Of a stretch of DNA of 64,000 nucleotides, positions 22,008 to 33,175 are shown in pieces (position 1 is the first letter of the stretch; every line of letters starts with the position of its first letter). A model generated the notes under the pieces. It was given only the letters and a program-made list of their open reading frames with translations, searched no databases and was not told the origin of the DNA. Origin of the DNA: Hysterangium stoloniferum (lineage: Eukaryota > Basidiomycota > Agaricomycetes > Hysterangiales > Hysterangiaceae); the NCBI GenBank assembly GCA_015178975.1, contig WHVD01000258.1, positions 1-64,000 on the forward strand. Direction: 5' to 3'. A program made the translations under genes and the position numbers.

Positions 22008-22286
22008 TGTAAGGTTCGGCTTTAAAGATAGTGTAATCCTTCAGTTGGAGCTTCTTACAAAGAGGAACAAGCAGAGTAGGAATAGGCTCCAATTCGAAAT
22101 AACTACTGTAGCTAATGGGTGGCTTCCCTATTTATGCTAGCATTCGTAGACTAAACCCCCTAGTGACAGATAATAGAAATGAAACAGTGTAATGATTGGA
22201 AAATTATCTACCCTCTCTTTACCCCCTGAGACAATGGCAGTAGACCGCTCCATGCCAAGTCCGCCACCAGGTCCGCTCCCGTTACA
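22008..22286 (-). repeat. 5' LTR of Gypsy-2 (279 bp)
   Basis: Same length and nearly the same sequence as 10626-10904. It is followed on the right by GAGTC (22287-22291), matching the left flank. The inner border read on the minus strand (CTTTTTGAGTATTTTG) is not an obvious TGG-type primer-binding site. Confidence 0.96.
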
Positions 22287-23930
22287 GAGTCCTTGCCACT
22301 TGTTTGCCAGATTCCCAGAATTCAACAGCACTCTCTTTACAGTATTTGAGTTTTCTCACCTTTTTGCAATGATACTTATGGTGCAAACAAGACCTTAATT
22401 TTAAAATGTCAAAATACTCGCCCCTGTCAGTACATTACCATATCCCCCTCTATCACTGTCCAAGAAGACAAAACATTTTAAGGGGAATAAAAATTTTTGA
22501 ATGTTAAAAAATATTTTGTATTACCTAAGTCAGGAAAGCTTTGTTCCTTTCCATCTCATTGCAATTTTCAAATAAAATAAGATTTGGATCATGTGCATTA
22601 TGTCACAGTTTCCACCTCTGATTACTAAATAGGTTCTCTCTGTCCTTCATGCATTGGGCAAGCAAATAAATATATATTTGCATCACCACCACTCTCTTAC
22701 ATGGTGGGAAAGACCCTGGACTGTGCCCAAGCCAGCTGAAGTGACATGCATTGAAGGGAGCAAGAAGGAGAGAGAAGAAATGAGGAGATGGGAAGCAGAA
22801 AGTGTGGGTGAAAAGAAACTCAATTTGATCTCTTTCAATATGATCAAGTAATGCTGTGAGCACTACAGGAGATGGGGAATCCTATAAATGAAAGTTAGGT
22901 GGTAGGTGGGAAAAGATGCCAAAATCCCACTATAGACATACTGGAAGAATCACCACATTACCACTATGATTCTAAGCTTGAGGACATAATAAAGTTGTTC
23001 TGAAGCAAACACACAAATTGGGCACAGGCAGTCCTACATTTAGGGGGATTCTTGTCAAAAAGCTTGGGAGAGTCCCTGATATCCTTCAAAACCCCACCTG
23101 TCATTGCGCTTTGAACCGGGGGGCACTGTGAAGGGTACCCCTTCTAATCACAGCTATTGACTTGGGTCAAGTTATATTATGTTTAATTTTCTAGTAATTT
23201 CTATCATTTTTTCTATGTAAGATATTGTTCGAATATCTCATCCTCTCATAGTTTGAAGGTCTATGTACATGTCACCTCTAGCAGCTATTCACTGAGGCAT
23301 GGTGATTACTATTCCTAACATATGTATTTGTTTTGTACTTTGACAGTCAATATATTCATATTATACCTAGAGGGTCAATATTCTTCATATATCAAACAGT
23401 CAGAAGTCTAACAACTCTTCATACTGCATTGGAAGGAGCAGTAAAGGGGGAATAGGGCACAATTGCAAATGACATCCCCATTTAACTGCTATTGACATTT
23501 AGCTGTGGATAGTTATTATGTGCAACTCTCTGCTCCACTATTCCCACCTCACCCTGTTGCTGCAGGTCAATCTGATGATCCATTCATGATTGCTGACCAA
23601 CCTCCACAGTCTACAGTTGGCTCTGCTGCAATGGATGCCTTGGATGCTTATTATGCAGGTTGGCCACCATTATAAATGCAACTGATCAACTGCAGCAATC
23701 AAATTTGCAGTTAGCACCACATACACAGCAGGGTCATCACCCAACAAATGTATCTGTTCAGCCATAGGCACCAATTGCCCAATTAGTGCCAGCTCAGCAT
23801 GGTCATCCATCTGCACCACTGCACCCTCATCATTCACATATTAATGCAGTTCCACAACTCTAGGCCCAGGTACCCATGTTGCAGTTAGCACTACCATACC
23901 ATCACCATCCAACATACTTTTGTCCCAACA
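22287..23930. other. No intact gene; decayed repeat sequence
   Basis: I see no gene in 22287-23500. GGGGGGCAC followed by TGTGAAGGGTACCC near 23116-23140 resembles a polypurine tract next to an LTR start, but no matching LTR end was found. From about 23520 the plus strand reads as Gln/His/Pro-rich fragments leading into the Helitron piece at 23931. Confidence 0.4.
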
Positions 23931-24350
23931 ATGGAAGGGTTTATTAAGCTCCCCAAGTTTACATATGACAACAGCCATGTTGTTCCTTACTCCCCTATTT
24001 TTCTTCTCTCCTTTGAATGCTACATCAATGTGGAGTTGACCTTTACCAATAGGTCAATGGAGTACATGCATAAGTACTGGTACAATGGCTATGATCACAT
24101 AACTATATGGAATTTGGAAAGACACCAGATTAAATTCAACAGTACCTTGATGTACATTATGTCAGTTCACATGAGTCTGTCTGGCAAATAATGTGCAATG
24201 AACTCCACATCCAAAGTTCCTACACTAATGGATATGAAATGAAAACACTGTAGTTTTTGATGGTGATCAAGTTCCTGCTGAGGGTTTACAAAGGGCAGAG
24301 CATTCAGGACAACCCTGATGGCTTATTTTGAAGCTAATGCCAAGGATCTA
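23931..24350 (+). pseudogene. Helitron Rep-region fragment
   Basis: The frame 23931-24191 has VVPYSPIFLLSFECYINVEL, then SMEYMHKYWYNGYDHITI, matching the conserved Helitron block VVPYNPxLLxxxxCHINVE...KYxYKGHD. It continues after stops as GLQRAEH and LMAYFEANAKD near 24330. It lacks the upstream HUH nuclease and the downstream helicase. It is the inverted counterpart of the piece at 24600-25575. Confidence 0.8.
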
Positions 24351-24355
24351 ATTGG

Positions 24356-24470
24356 CTACACAACAGTTACAAAAGGACACAGTGGTTACAAAAGAAACAG
24401 TGGTTACAAAAGGAACAACAGTTACAAAGGCACAATGAAAAAAGAACAACAGTTCAAAAAGGAGCAACAG
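24356..24470. repeat. Short tandem repeat between two inverted Helitron pieces
   Basis: GGTTACAAAAGAAACAGT-like units of about 17-18 bp, four to five copies, degenerating into ACAACAG units. Confidence 0.7.
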
Positions 24471-24599
24471 TCCAGAAAGGAAGGAATGGAAACTGTTCAA
24501 AGATTGGCAGTTGGAGAACACCCAATGGGTAGGAAAGGCACAGCAGTCATGAAAGAAACAACAATGAGTGAATATTTTTGAACAAACTTGGTTATTTTG

Positions 24600-25575
24600 T
24601 GTCTTTCCAAATTCCATAGTTGTACGATCATGCCCCTTGTAACAGTATTTATGCATGTACTTCATTGACCTATTGGTAAAGGCTAACTCCATATTGATGT
24701 GGTATTCAAAGGTGAGAAGCAAAATAGGGGAGTAAGGGACAACATGTCTGTTGTTATATGTAAACTTGGGAGTTCCATAAACCCTTCCATTGTTGGGGTG
24801 ACAGCATTTTGGATAGCCTTCCTCATTGTAGCTTCACACTAATCCTTTGGATAGTGTTTACTACATTTCATATCTACCATACAGGCAGCATTTGGATGTT
24901 CAGTCCACAGGGACCATGGGTCATGAGTTGTCCTACTAAATCAAATAGTTTGGGATGTTTTCAGGATCTGGAAAACAGCAGAAACAATTGAGTTGACATC
25001 TTCTGGTGTCCTTGGCTTATCCTTCTCATCAAACAATATGAGGCAGAGCATGTGTGGAAGACCACACTTTGGAATTCAATGACATGGATATAGGGCCACT
25101 GTTCTACCAAAGATGTAGTCCTCTGTGATCATTTTGAGAAACTTAGCATTTTGGCAGCAAAGGCATGGGAAACCAAATCAGCATGATCAGCAGGAGTCTG
25201 GCCAGGAAGCAATTCATCAGTAACCTCCTTCCACTTGGGATCAGCTGTCATGGTGATGAAGCAGCTGGCATTTCCATACTTTTGTGCGGGCATTAACAAT
25301 ATACTGCTGAAATATTTTTTGTGCATAAAAAAGGGGTCATGGCTTCATTTGCTCTGGTAGGCAATAGGCATAATATTTATCTTTGGTCACTTTATGATTT
25401 CCACCTTTTTCATCTTCATCCTGTTGATTACCTGCTGTGCAGGCTGGGGCTGCCAATTTTTATTTGCATAGGGAATATCCCATGACCAACCACTCACCCT
25501 GGGGAAGAGCATGACATGCTGTGGTGAAGAGGTGTATAAATGGCTTGTGCTTCATGCACATGATGGGTATAAGTT
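24600..25575 (-). pseudogene. Helitron Rep fragment joined to Gypsy pol
   Basis: Read right to left: VSGWSWDIPYANKN (near 25490-25450), KYYAY, then GNASCFITMTADPKWKEVTDELLPGQTPADH, then the HUH nuclease block CGLPHMLCLILF near 25070, then YHINMELAF...MHKYCYKGHDRTT. In the HUH motif the second His is Leu. The start of this piece overlaps the end of the Gypsy pol at about 25575, so the two elements are joined there. Many stops. Confidence 0.8.
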
Positions 25576-26640
25576 TCCTCCCAAATCCTTTAGCTTCAAC
25601 AAGTCCAAGGGAATGGGGATTGATTAATATGTAGTCTCCTACTGTGATCTCTTCCACAATTATCCATTTCTTATTGTAACTACGAGCTTGGGTTTCCTGG
25701 GCCCATGCAATTGAGTCTCTCACTGCTTGTCAGTGATTTTCTAGTTCCAGGATCCATTGGTCCACCATCGGGCTAGCTGATAGCTCTCTAGGAATTACTG
25801 AGTCATCCCCTCCTAGGCAACGAGAAATTCCTCTCAGTAGGTATCCCATTCGTAAGAAGGCTGGTGCATAGTTTGTCAAACCATGAACTGTTGAATTATA
25901 GGTATGAGTGACTACTTGAGTCCATTTGGACCATTCTTCCTTTGAAGTGGTGCAATAAGCCCATAACATCTGTTCTACAATAGCATTTGCATTCTCCATT
26001 TCGCCATCAGTTTGTGGGTGGTGGGATGAGGATACAGCAAGTGTGCTTCCATATACCTTGCAAACTTCTTTCCAGAGCCTACAGGTCCATCTCTTATCCT
26101 GATTGCAGATTATCCTTGAAGGCAGTCCAAAAGGAGCAGCTACTTTGTTCACAAAGATTCACATGAATCTCTCTGCTGACAGGTCTGAAGTTGTGGGTTC
26201 ACAGATAATGAAACATGTGAGTTTGTCTACTGTGACAAAGATGGCTGAATGTGCATCCTTTCCAGAGGGTGGTAATCCGTTGATTAAGTCCATAGAAATG
26301 ACTTCAAATGGTCTGGAGGGTACATCTGCAGGTCTAAGTGCTCCTTGTCATGTGGTGTGATCAATTTTGGTTTCTGACATATGTCACCGCTGTGAGTGTA
26401 TGCCATGCAGTCCTGTAGCATTCACGGCTAGAAGAATTGGTCTTTCATCAACTGAAATAATCAGTGTCCTCTTGCATGAGCTCCCTCAAAGGGGTTGTTG
26501 TGTATCAGTTTGAGTATGGTAGGTGTCATATTGCTGGGAATGCAGATTCAACTTTTCCAGTCCAAATCTCAGAAGTATAGCAGTTTACTCTTGCCAACAA
26601 AATAATGGGAAGGAGTAGTTACCACATTTGGGGAGGTAGA
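25576..26640 (-). pseudogene. Gypsy-3 integrase
   Basis: Minus strand: YFVGKSKLLYF(stop)DLDWKS(stop)ICIPSN, part of an HHCC module (HNNPFEGAHA...ICQKPK), then EVISMDLINGLPPSG (first D) and DKLTCFIICEPT. The second D block reads IICNQDKRWTCRLW (D kept, S lost) and HPQTDGEMENANAIVEQ gives the E. It ends with VGDYILINPHSLGLVEAKG. TGA at 26569-26571 and 26548-26550 both fall where Arg is usual. A MITE separates it from the rest of pol. Confidence 0.85.
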
Positions 26641-26647
26641 GTCAGTA

Positions 26648-27271
26648 GTGGAGGATGGTCACACTTTATTGAATATACAAAATTTTACTGAATAATCCTC
26701 ATATTTTCCAAGTGAGACTATTCCTTCTGGCCATAACAACTTATTCTATGAGTTTATATTTAATTACCTGAAATTTCATCTTTAAAATATGCATGCCCTT
26801 TTAAAATACACATAAACGACATAGTTACACATGATTATTTGGGTTAACCTAGATTATTTGGGTTAAACAAGGTTATTTGGGTTAAACAAGGTTATTTGGG
26901 TTAACCTAGATCATTTGGGTTAAACAAGATTATTTGGGTTATGACTTAATCTTTGGGTTATGATGTATTCTCTTGTATACAAGCAAACTTTCAAATATAT
27001 TTCATATAATTTAAATTTAGTTGGTTTAGAGAGTTAACCAGAACTATCTGGGGTACCAATCCCCATTGTGCAATTTATTCCAAAAGAATAATCTACAAAT
27101 GATTGTTGACTAAATTTTGTCAGATACAGGATAAATATTAATATATTTGCATTCTTCAGAGTGATACCTAATCAACTGAATTTGATTAAATATTAATTTT
27201 ACAACAAACAATATATATATATATACTTTAGTGGATAAATAATTTTTAAAGTGTTGGGTTATCCTCCAGTG
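26648..27271. mobile_element. MITE in Gypsy-3 (TA target site)
   Basis: TA at 26646-26647 and 27272-27273. The ends are imperfect inverted repeats (TGGAGGATGGTCACACTTT on the left against CACTGGAGGATAACCCAAC on the right, reverse strand). AT-rich, no coding frame. The pol protein on both sides belongs together, which supports the insertion boundaries. Confidence 0.75.
26836..26951. repeat. 18-bp GGGTTA-containing tandem array inside the MITE
   Basis: About six units of ATTTGGGTTAAACAAGGTT with variants GGGTTAACCTAGATT. Not telomeric: the spacing is 18-19 bp and the unit is not pure TTAGGG. Confidence 0.85.
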
Positions 27272-27273
27272 TA

Positions 27274-28606
27274 GTGATTTCTGAAGCCTGGGTCTTTCTG
27301 ATACCCCTTGTGGAGCTCCTTAGCATACTTATCATTGATTTCTATAAGTAGTTGAGAGTTTGATGAAGTGAAATCTAATTCATCCATTTCATCATCCTTG
27401 GGGAGGTTGTGAAAATCCCATTCCATCTGAGGCAGTTCTTCCTTTGTTCTGATAGGTTCCACTAGCTCACAGTGAGTGATAAAGACTGCTCTTTCAGTGG
27501 GCCTGTTCTCCCACAACTTCTTGTTAGCATCCTTATTAAGAGAATCTAATATTATTGATGACAGATTGTCCCTTACAGGACTCACATAGTCAGGTACTCA
27601 GTAAAGTCTGGACAATGGATCAACATTACTGTGAATTTGTCCTGCTCAGTGTAGGATTTCTAGACCAGGGTATGTAGTGTATACTCCCCCCCATGTGGCC
27701 AGTTGATGGTTAGTATTCTTGTAAGATCTGGCCCATTGCAAGGCTGCATGGTCAGTAATGAGGAGTATGTGCTCGTTTCAATAAAGGGTTGGAAATGAAC
27801 TAGCCCTTCTTTGGCCACTGATGCTTCTCATTCTGTGGCTGAGTAGTTACATTCAGCATTCTTAAATGTACAGCTCCAATAGGCAATAACATGCTCGATG
27901 GTGACACTAGTGGTGTTGAAGTCCGAGGCCCATGAGTCTGTCCAAACAAATTCCAGTTCTTTGGTTTTGTAATGAGTAACAAAGATGGGTACTTCTTGCA
28001 ATTGTTCAAAGGTGGATTTTGCTTCAGTTTAAATCTTGGTGTCCTTTAGATCTCATACCATCATTTTCTGAACCTGTTGGGGACAGCATCCCACTGATGG
28101 GGTGTCCTAGAACTGAAGTGGAACCCAAAACAATCTTGATGTCCTCAAATGCTCTGGCATGTTCAGAATCCCAGGTCCAATGGGTCCCCTTCTTCAAAAG
28201 ACTGAACAGAAGGGAAACTGTCCAAGAGTAAAACAGTATGTAAGCTGAAAAGTATAATACAATGCTGAGGAAACATTGAAGCTCCCCTATTTTGGTGGGT
28301 GGGGTGAGTTCTAGTATCACAGTGACTTTCTCTTGGTGAGTCAAAAAACTGAGTCTTGATACCTTATATCCCAACAATAGGATAGAGTTGTACCTGACAT
28401 GGCATTTTCTTGGGGGAAAGGGTGATTCTAGCTGCAATTATGGCTTGCAAGACCTGGTCCAAATGTTCTAGATGATCATCCCATGTCTTAGAAAAGATCA
28501 TGATATCATCTATGTAGACCAGGTGGAAAATCCATTGATAGGGTGCGAATACAGCTTGCATGACTCTCTGGAAAATGGAGGGTCCATTCCTCAATCTGAA
28601 AGGCAT
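27274..28606 (-). pseudogene. Gypsy-3 reverse transcriptase, RNase H and linker
   Basis: From right to left: MPFRLRNGPSIFQRVMQAVF, LVYIDDIMIFSKTWDDHLEH (YIDD instead of YLDD, an allowed variant), then after a frameshift SFLTHQEKVTVILE and FSLLKKGTHWTWD. Degraded RNase H (HILLITDHAALQWARSYKNTN) follows and then the linker ERAVFITHCELVEP...HKGYQKDPGFRNHYTGG. Several stops and shifts. Confidence 0.85.
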
Positions 28607-28649
28607 CCTCCAGCATCTCGAGCTGAGTGAAACCCACTACATGTAGCTC

Positions 28650-28790
28650 TCATCAATCTCTAAAAGCACCTGGGAGTTCAATGAGATGAAATTTGACTTG
28701 TCCATTTCATCATCTCTGGTCTAATAGAAACTTTTTCCTGATGGGTCAAGAAACCAAGTTAGGATACCTTGTGTGAAGGATAGGCTGCAA
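28650..28790 (-). pseudogene. Rearranged second copy of Gypsy-3 pieces
   Basis: SNFISLNSQVLLEID (compare FTSSNSQLLIEIN at about 27350) sits next to a copy of the FLTHQEK block. In the main copy these two blocks are about 1 kb apart, so here they were joined by deletion or template switching. Confidence 0.55.
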
Positions 28791-29615
28791 ACAGCGCAAT
28801 ACTCCATAAGAGAACTGAGTATTACTTTGATTCTTTATTTTTTCTATATTTTATATTATTTTGCCTTCACTCCAAATATGAGATACATCTTGCATTAAGT
28901 AGTGCAAAGGTCCATGTATGCTTGTGGGTGCATGAGCACCCACAAGCCCACAACAGTGACACTTGTAACCATAATAGTCACAATAGACAAGACACTTTTA
29001 ACCCCAACAACCACCACCTTCACAATGCAAGTATTGGTTTGGGGTTCTGTCTCAATAACATCTGTGTTACCAAACTTATATTTCAACTGTGAGCAAAGCT
29101 TCACACTGAAACAGTCAAAGCTTACTCACTACTATTCAACTTGTCTTTATGGATAAAACTTAGTGCAGTAGAACACATCTCTCAAAGCTATTCCATTCCT
29201 TTCTCATAGTAGTGACACTATTCCTACTCTCTCCCTCACTTTATAAGTAATCCCTAATTGTACCTCTAAATCGATCTGCATCCCGACTGCCATCAGTCCA
29301 ATTGCACCTTGAGGTTGATTGTTAAGGGATGGGCAGGCTCACGGAAGGTTTCCAGAGAAATCTGCAGATAATCTGGTAGGACTTAGCTTCAGCTTATACA
29401 GTGACTCCAAAAACCCTTTCCATACCCACCCCAAATGCAGTGTGTTAGGTGCACCACCTTACAGCATGGAAATTCCGCTTAGTGTTGGTGGAGTCATACA
29501 TAGTACATACCCTTGGCTACAAGATTGCTCCCTGGGTCATGTGATTTGGGCCACAGGGTGTAGAGATATGATCAATTTAAAACAGCAATAACATGGAAAG
29601 GGTATTTACATATTA
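28791..29615. other. No gene; contains an LTR-derived 20-mer
   Basis: AGGACTTAGCTTCAGCTTAT at 29378-29397 matches the shared LTR motif on the reverse strand. The rest is unrecognised decayed sequence. Confidence 0.45.
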
Positions 29616-29865
29616 TCAATACTTGGTATAACGATGGAAAGAATGCCCAGCAAAAGCAGTGGGATTGGAGCCGGCAATATGCAGAAGTGCCTTAAGGGAG
29701 GTGACAAATTGGGAATAATGAAGTGGGGAGCCATCGCTGTTGCAGAACAGAGGGGAGCTGGGGGGACAAGGGTCGGTAGTGAATAAACATTTAAGAGTGT
29801 CACCCTGTCGCACCATCACTCTCCCCATTCTCCAACGCCGAGTCTTGTACTCTAATCCAGGGTCT

Positions 29866-29960
29866 TCCCTGGATGCTGCCAACCTCGATGTTAGTGTAAA
29901 GCTTGCTTTTGCTGCATTCCTTAGATGTAGAGAATTCACTGTTAAGCAACAAATTTGTGA
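29866..29960 (+). pseudogene. Inverted internal piece of the recombinase
   Basis: On the plus strand LDAANLDVSVKLAFAAFLRC followed by REFTV matches the recombinase block with the first catalytic Arg region (KLAFAGFLRCGEFT), but it lies in the opposite orientation to the flanking recombinase parts. Confidence 0.6.
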
Positions 29961-31402
29961 CTTTCGATCCCTACTCTCATTCACTGCTGCACTGTCCATG
30001 TCACCACCGTGGAAAGTCGAGGTCGTAGGATCCGTTGTCGTCGGTGCAAACGAGACAGGTCGGGATGCCTTGGAGTCTGGGGTGGCCTCCAGATCGAGGC
30101 AGTTGATGAGTGAAGCGAGGTCGTAATTTGCGGCTTCAAGGACAGAGAGGGCTGTGTGCGTAGAATCAGAATAGTCAGTAAAATCTGGAAAGACGAAAGG
30201 AATAAAACCCACCTTCGTCACTGCCAACACCTAACGTCGATATACTGCCCATTATAGCTCTAGGCCTCTCACGCCGTCCGAATCCATCCCACCCATCCGC
30301 CCCAAAAGCTGCTCACTAACAGGCCTCGGTCTCGGGCGCGGAGGAGTGGGTGCTGTGGAGACAGGGGATTCTTCCACAGTAGCAAGTGCGGTGGATTCCT
30401 GCCCATGTGCGCCGTATTTGACAAATGCCCCGATACCAGTACTACCACGGTGGTGTGCCTCGAACTGGGGTACACAGACTGCAAGCCGTACGCATGCTTT
30501 TTCATCCACCTCCACCTCCGCCTCTGCATCGTCCTCAACATCGAGATCGGCCGTGCTAGCGTTGGCTTTACATTCTTCCGCCATCTGAACTTGCACACTG
30601 CCCTCTACGTTCTCTCCCTTCTGCGTCGATGTCGCTATTGATGCTGACGTTGACGTAGACGTGGACTCCAACGAGCTTCTCCGAGCTGGCTCAGACTCCA
30701 TCGAGCTCCTCGAGATGATCCGAAGTCCTGGGAAAACACTCATGACGGGTGTACAGCGTCGGCCCTCGAGGGAATGTCTGGTTTTGCTTGTGGCTTTCGA
30801 GTCAGCCTTGGAGTTGCGTCTCTTTTTCTTTGTCTTCCCTGTTCTTCTCCTTCTCTTCCTTCCTTCCTTTCTCCTTCTCTTCCTTCTCCTTTTCCTTCTT
30901 GTCCTTCTTGTCCTTCTTCTTGTCCTCCTTCTCCTTCTCTCCCCCCCGATAACAACACCGCCCCACTTAATACTTCTCTTCCCACCCCCCACACTCATCC
31001 CCATCATCGTGTCCTCTCCACTCGCCGTATACGTGCTTCCAGGTCTACCCGACTCGCCACTTGAACTGTATGCGCCTGAGCTGAGCCGGGTACGGTAGGT
31101 CCCAACGCTCAATAGCATGCCTAATGAGTCTGGCCTGCCGGTGCCTCTATCCTTGTCGTTATTATCGAACTGACTTTGACTGTGGGTGATAGAGATCGGC
31201 GGTGGCGCAGGTGGGTGCCCATGACCCAGCGCGGCGATAGTACTGAACTTGGAGGTACTCGTCGAGGTGACGTGCGAGATGCTGGTGTGCGTATCGTCAC
31301 GGCCGGGACTGTTACTGCTCAACGCACCGACTTCCCAGCAGTTGCTTGAGCTCTTTGCACGCTGCTGCTGCTGCTTGGTCCTTTTCTTCTCAGCTGGATC
31401 AC
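29961..31402 (-). other. GC-rich insertion inside the recombinase gene, possibly captured host exons
   Basis: Open on the minus strand through most of its length. It is Ser/Thr-rich, then has a very basic Arg/Lys block (polypyrimidine on the plus strand, about 30830-30950), then acidic (DLDVEDDAEAEVEVDE) and Pro-rich (APTPPRPRPRPVSEQ). An acceptor-like TTAG at about 30239 leads into a further open segment (PFVFPDFTDYSDSTHTALSV). GC content and low complexity differ from both flanks. I cannot name the source gene. Confidence 0.5.
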
Positions 31403-32075
31403 TCATGATGGGTGTACGGCATCGATAGGTTCGTTCACTGAAAAAATGCTTGATACCCCGTATGACCTGCTGGACAAGAGGGGCTTCAACAGCATCGAAG
31501 GGGAGGTCACAATCGACATGGAAGGATTTAACATTCCCAAGGTAGGACTTGATTGTTGATGACTTGAGTTGACGTGTGAGGCCGAAATGGGCAACCCACT
31601 CAACAATGGTGGTTTTGCTTGCGGGCAGGAGTGACTGATCCTGGTTGAGGAAGTGGGGCCGGAGGGTGACAAAGTCAATAAAGGATCGCTGGCCTGTGCT
31701 GTAGGTTTTCCAAGTACTTTTGGCAAGGCCATACCAGAGGAAGAAGGCGACAGGAGGGGAGAGGTGAGCATTCATCTGATACCAACAATCTGGGGGTCAC
31801 TTGAGCAGCTCTGCAGAGAATCAAAGAGGGGCAAAGGGAAAATAAGCGTGAATATTGAAAATGCGAAGCAGAGTCAGCAAGCGCATTCATCTCAGAAGAA
31901 AGTCAAGAAGAAGAAAAAGAAAACCTCCTGGAATTCATAGGTAGGTTTGATTGGTTGTGTGGATTTGCATATCTAGCTTGGCAAGCTGACTGGGCCGAAA
32001 GGAATGCCAGATAATTGCCAGTAGCATTGTCTCTTCAATTTCGAGGAAAGAGAGAGCAAAGAAGAAGATGCACCG

Positions 32076-32190
32076 GAGCCTAAGTTCCCTGCAGAGGGAG
32101 AAAAGAAGAAGACACACTAGAGCCGAAGTTCCCTGCAGAGGGAGCAAAGAAGAAGACACACCAGAGCCTAAGTTCCCTGCAGAGGGAGCC
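32076..32190. repeat. 44-bp tandem repeat (2.6 copies)
   Basis: Units at 32076, 32120 and 32164 start GAGCCTAAGTTCCCTGCAGA; the last is partial. It lies in the linker of the recombinase gene and would add about 15 residues per copy in shifting frames. Confidence 0.9.
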
Positions 32191-32697
32191 AAGAAACCCA
32201 CAGAGGCTGGAGGTAGAGAAACGGGCCGGAATGCATGTGGTGCTTGTGGGGGAACAGCATGGATGGTGGAAGGCTGTGGAGGACTAGGGGCAGGAGGAGG
32301 AGGGGGGGTATTGGATGCCTGTTGCTGCTGAAGAGCCGTAATCTGTGAAGCCATAGTTCTAAGAATGCCTATGAGCTCCGAATTCAACAGCGAGGGCTGT
32401 ACGGCAGGTGCAACAAGAGGAGGGTTGTGAGTCTCATCAGGAGGAGGAACTGTATGGGATGGTGCTGCTCAGAGCCCAAAGGAGTGGTGCTAGACATGGT
32501 TGTTGGTGGAAAAAAAAATCAGAGAAATCAGAGTCGGCAAATGGGTCGGGCTCAGTGGAAGAGATGCTAGGTAATGGCTGACTGTGAAGAGTGCGAGTGG
32601 CAGGAGGTATGGCGGCTTTTTGTTTGCTTTTGGACTTTGACAGCAGTGGGGGAGCAATAGGTGGCTTAGGTGTCGCTAGTTGCTTCCGACCAAACAC

Positions 32698-33175
32698 ACA
32701 CTACTGAGCTACCTGCAAAATAAATGGAACTCAAAGTCTTTTGAGACTATCGAGTGTGGAATTAAGACGAGACGAGGCACATCTCTTGGCAGACAGATAT
32801 TTCGATCCTTATGTACCATCGGTTTTCTCCAGTCATTGCAGCTGGGCAAACATGAAAAAAATGAAGCTTAAATGAATTATGCACATACTGAGATGGTGTT
32901 GCCCAGACAAGCATCAGTAAGAGCTTGCAGCCCTTTCAACTGAATAAACAGGAATGTGTACAACATGTTGATCTAGGCTTGATGGATTGAGAATCTTTTC
33001 AGTTTTGGCACCATCTCATATTGGTTACCTCAAGTACTGTAGAATTCAGGCTCATAACTATTTTATACCTTCATACAATAGTTGCCTCAGGACCACCTCA
33101 ATCAATCTATAACCTTCATAATCGGAAATTTTATTTTAATGGGCTTGAATACATCAAAACACATACAATCAACCA
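32698..33175. other. No gene recognised
   Basis: AT-rich spacer between the recombinase element and the IS630-like transposase. Confidence 0.5.

Larger units (their letters stand above)
10626..22286 (-). mobile_element. Complete but decayed Ty3/Gypsy element with nested insertions (Gypsy-2)
   Basis: Two 279 bp LTRs (10626-10904 and 22008-22286), both TGTAA...TTACA, bracket gag, zinc knuckle, protease, RT, RNase H, integrase and chromodomain read on the minus strand. GAGTC at 10621-10625 and 22287-22291 is a perfect 5-bp target duplication. The RT is split by a Tc1/mariner-like insertion of 2899 bp, without which the element would be about 8.8 kb. Several in-frame stops and lost catalytic residues show it is dead. 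The LTRs differ by only a handful of substitutions, so the insertion is not very old. Confidence 0.96.
29616..32697 (-). pseudogene. Tyrosine-recombinase element gene, rearranged
   Basis: Likely a Crypton- or YR-type element gene. From right to left: a Pro/Lys-rich N-terminus (MFGRKQLATPKPPIAPPLL), a Gln/Pro linker with a tandem repeat, and a SAM-like core-binding domain (STWKTYSTGQRSFIDFV...KSYLGNVKSFHVDCDLPF...IRGIKHFFSE) at 31775-31420. At the far left is the catalytic end (PLHYSQFVTSLKALLHIAG...FAGHSFHR). The expected HxxR (GHSFRR) reads HSFH, so the catalytic Arg is lost, and no active-site Tyr follows. The middle is replaced by a GC-rich insertion and an inverted piece, so it is not functional. 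Confidence 0.75.

Noticed and set aside
23116-23140. Start of a further LTR at TGTGAAGGGTACCC
   Set aside because: No matching end, second copy or target duplication could be found; left as a possibility only.
26836-26951. Possible internal telomere array or CRISPR-like array
   Set aside because: The units are contiguous 18-bp repeats with no unique spacers, and the unit is not the telomere repeat; it lies within a MITE.
30740-31098. Plus-strand Leu/Ser/Phe/Pro-rich open frames that look like hydrophobic proteins
   Set aside because: They are the complement of the Arg/Lys-rich polypurine block on the minus strand; low-complexity by-products.
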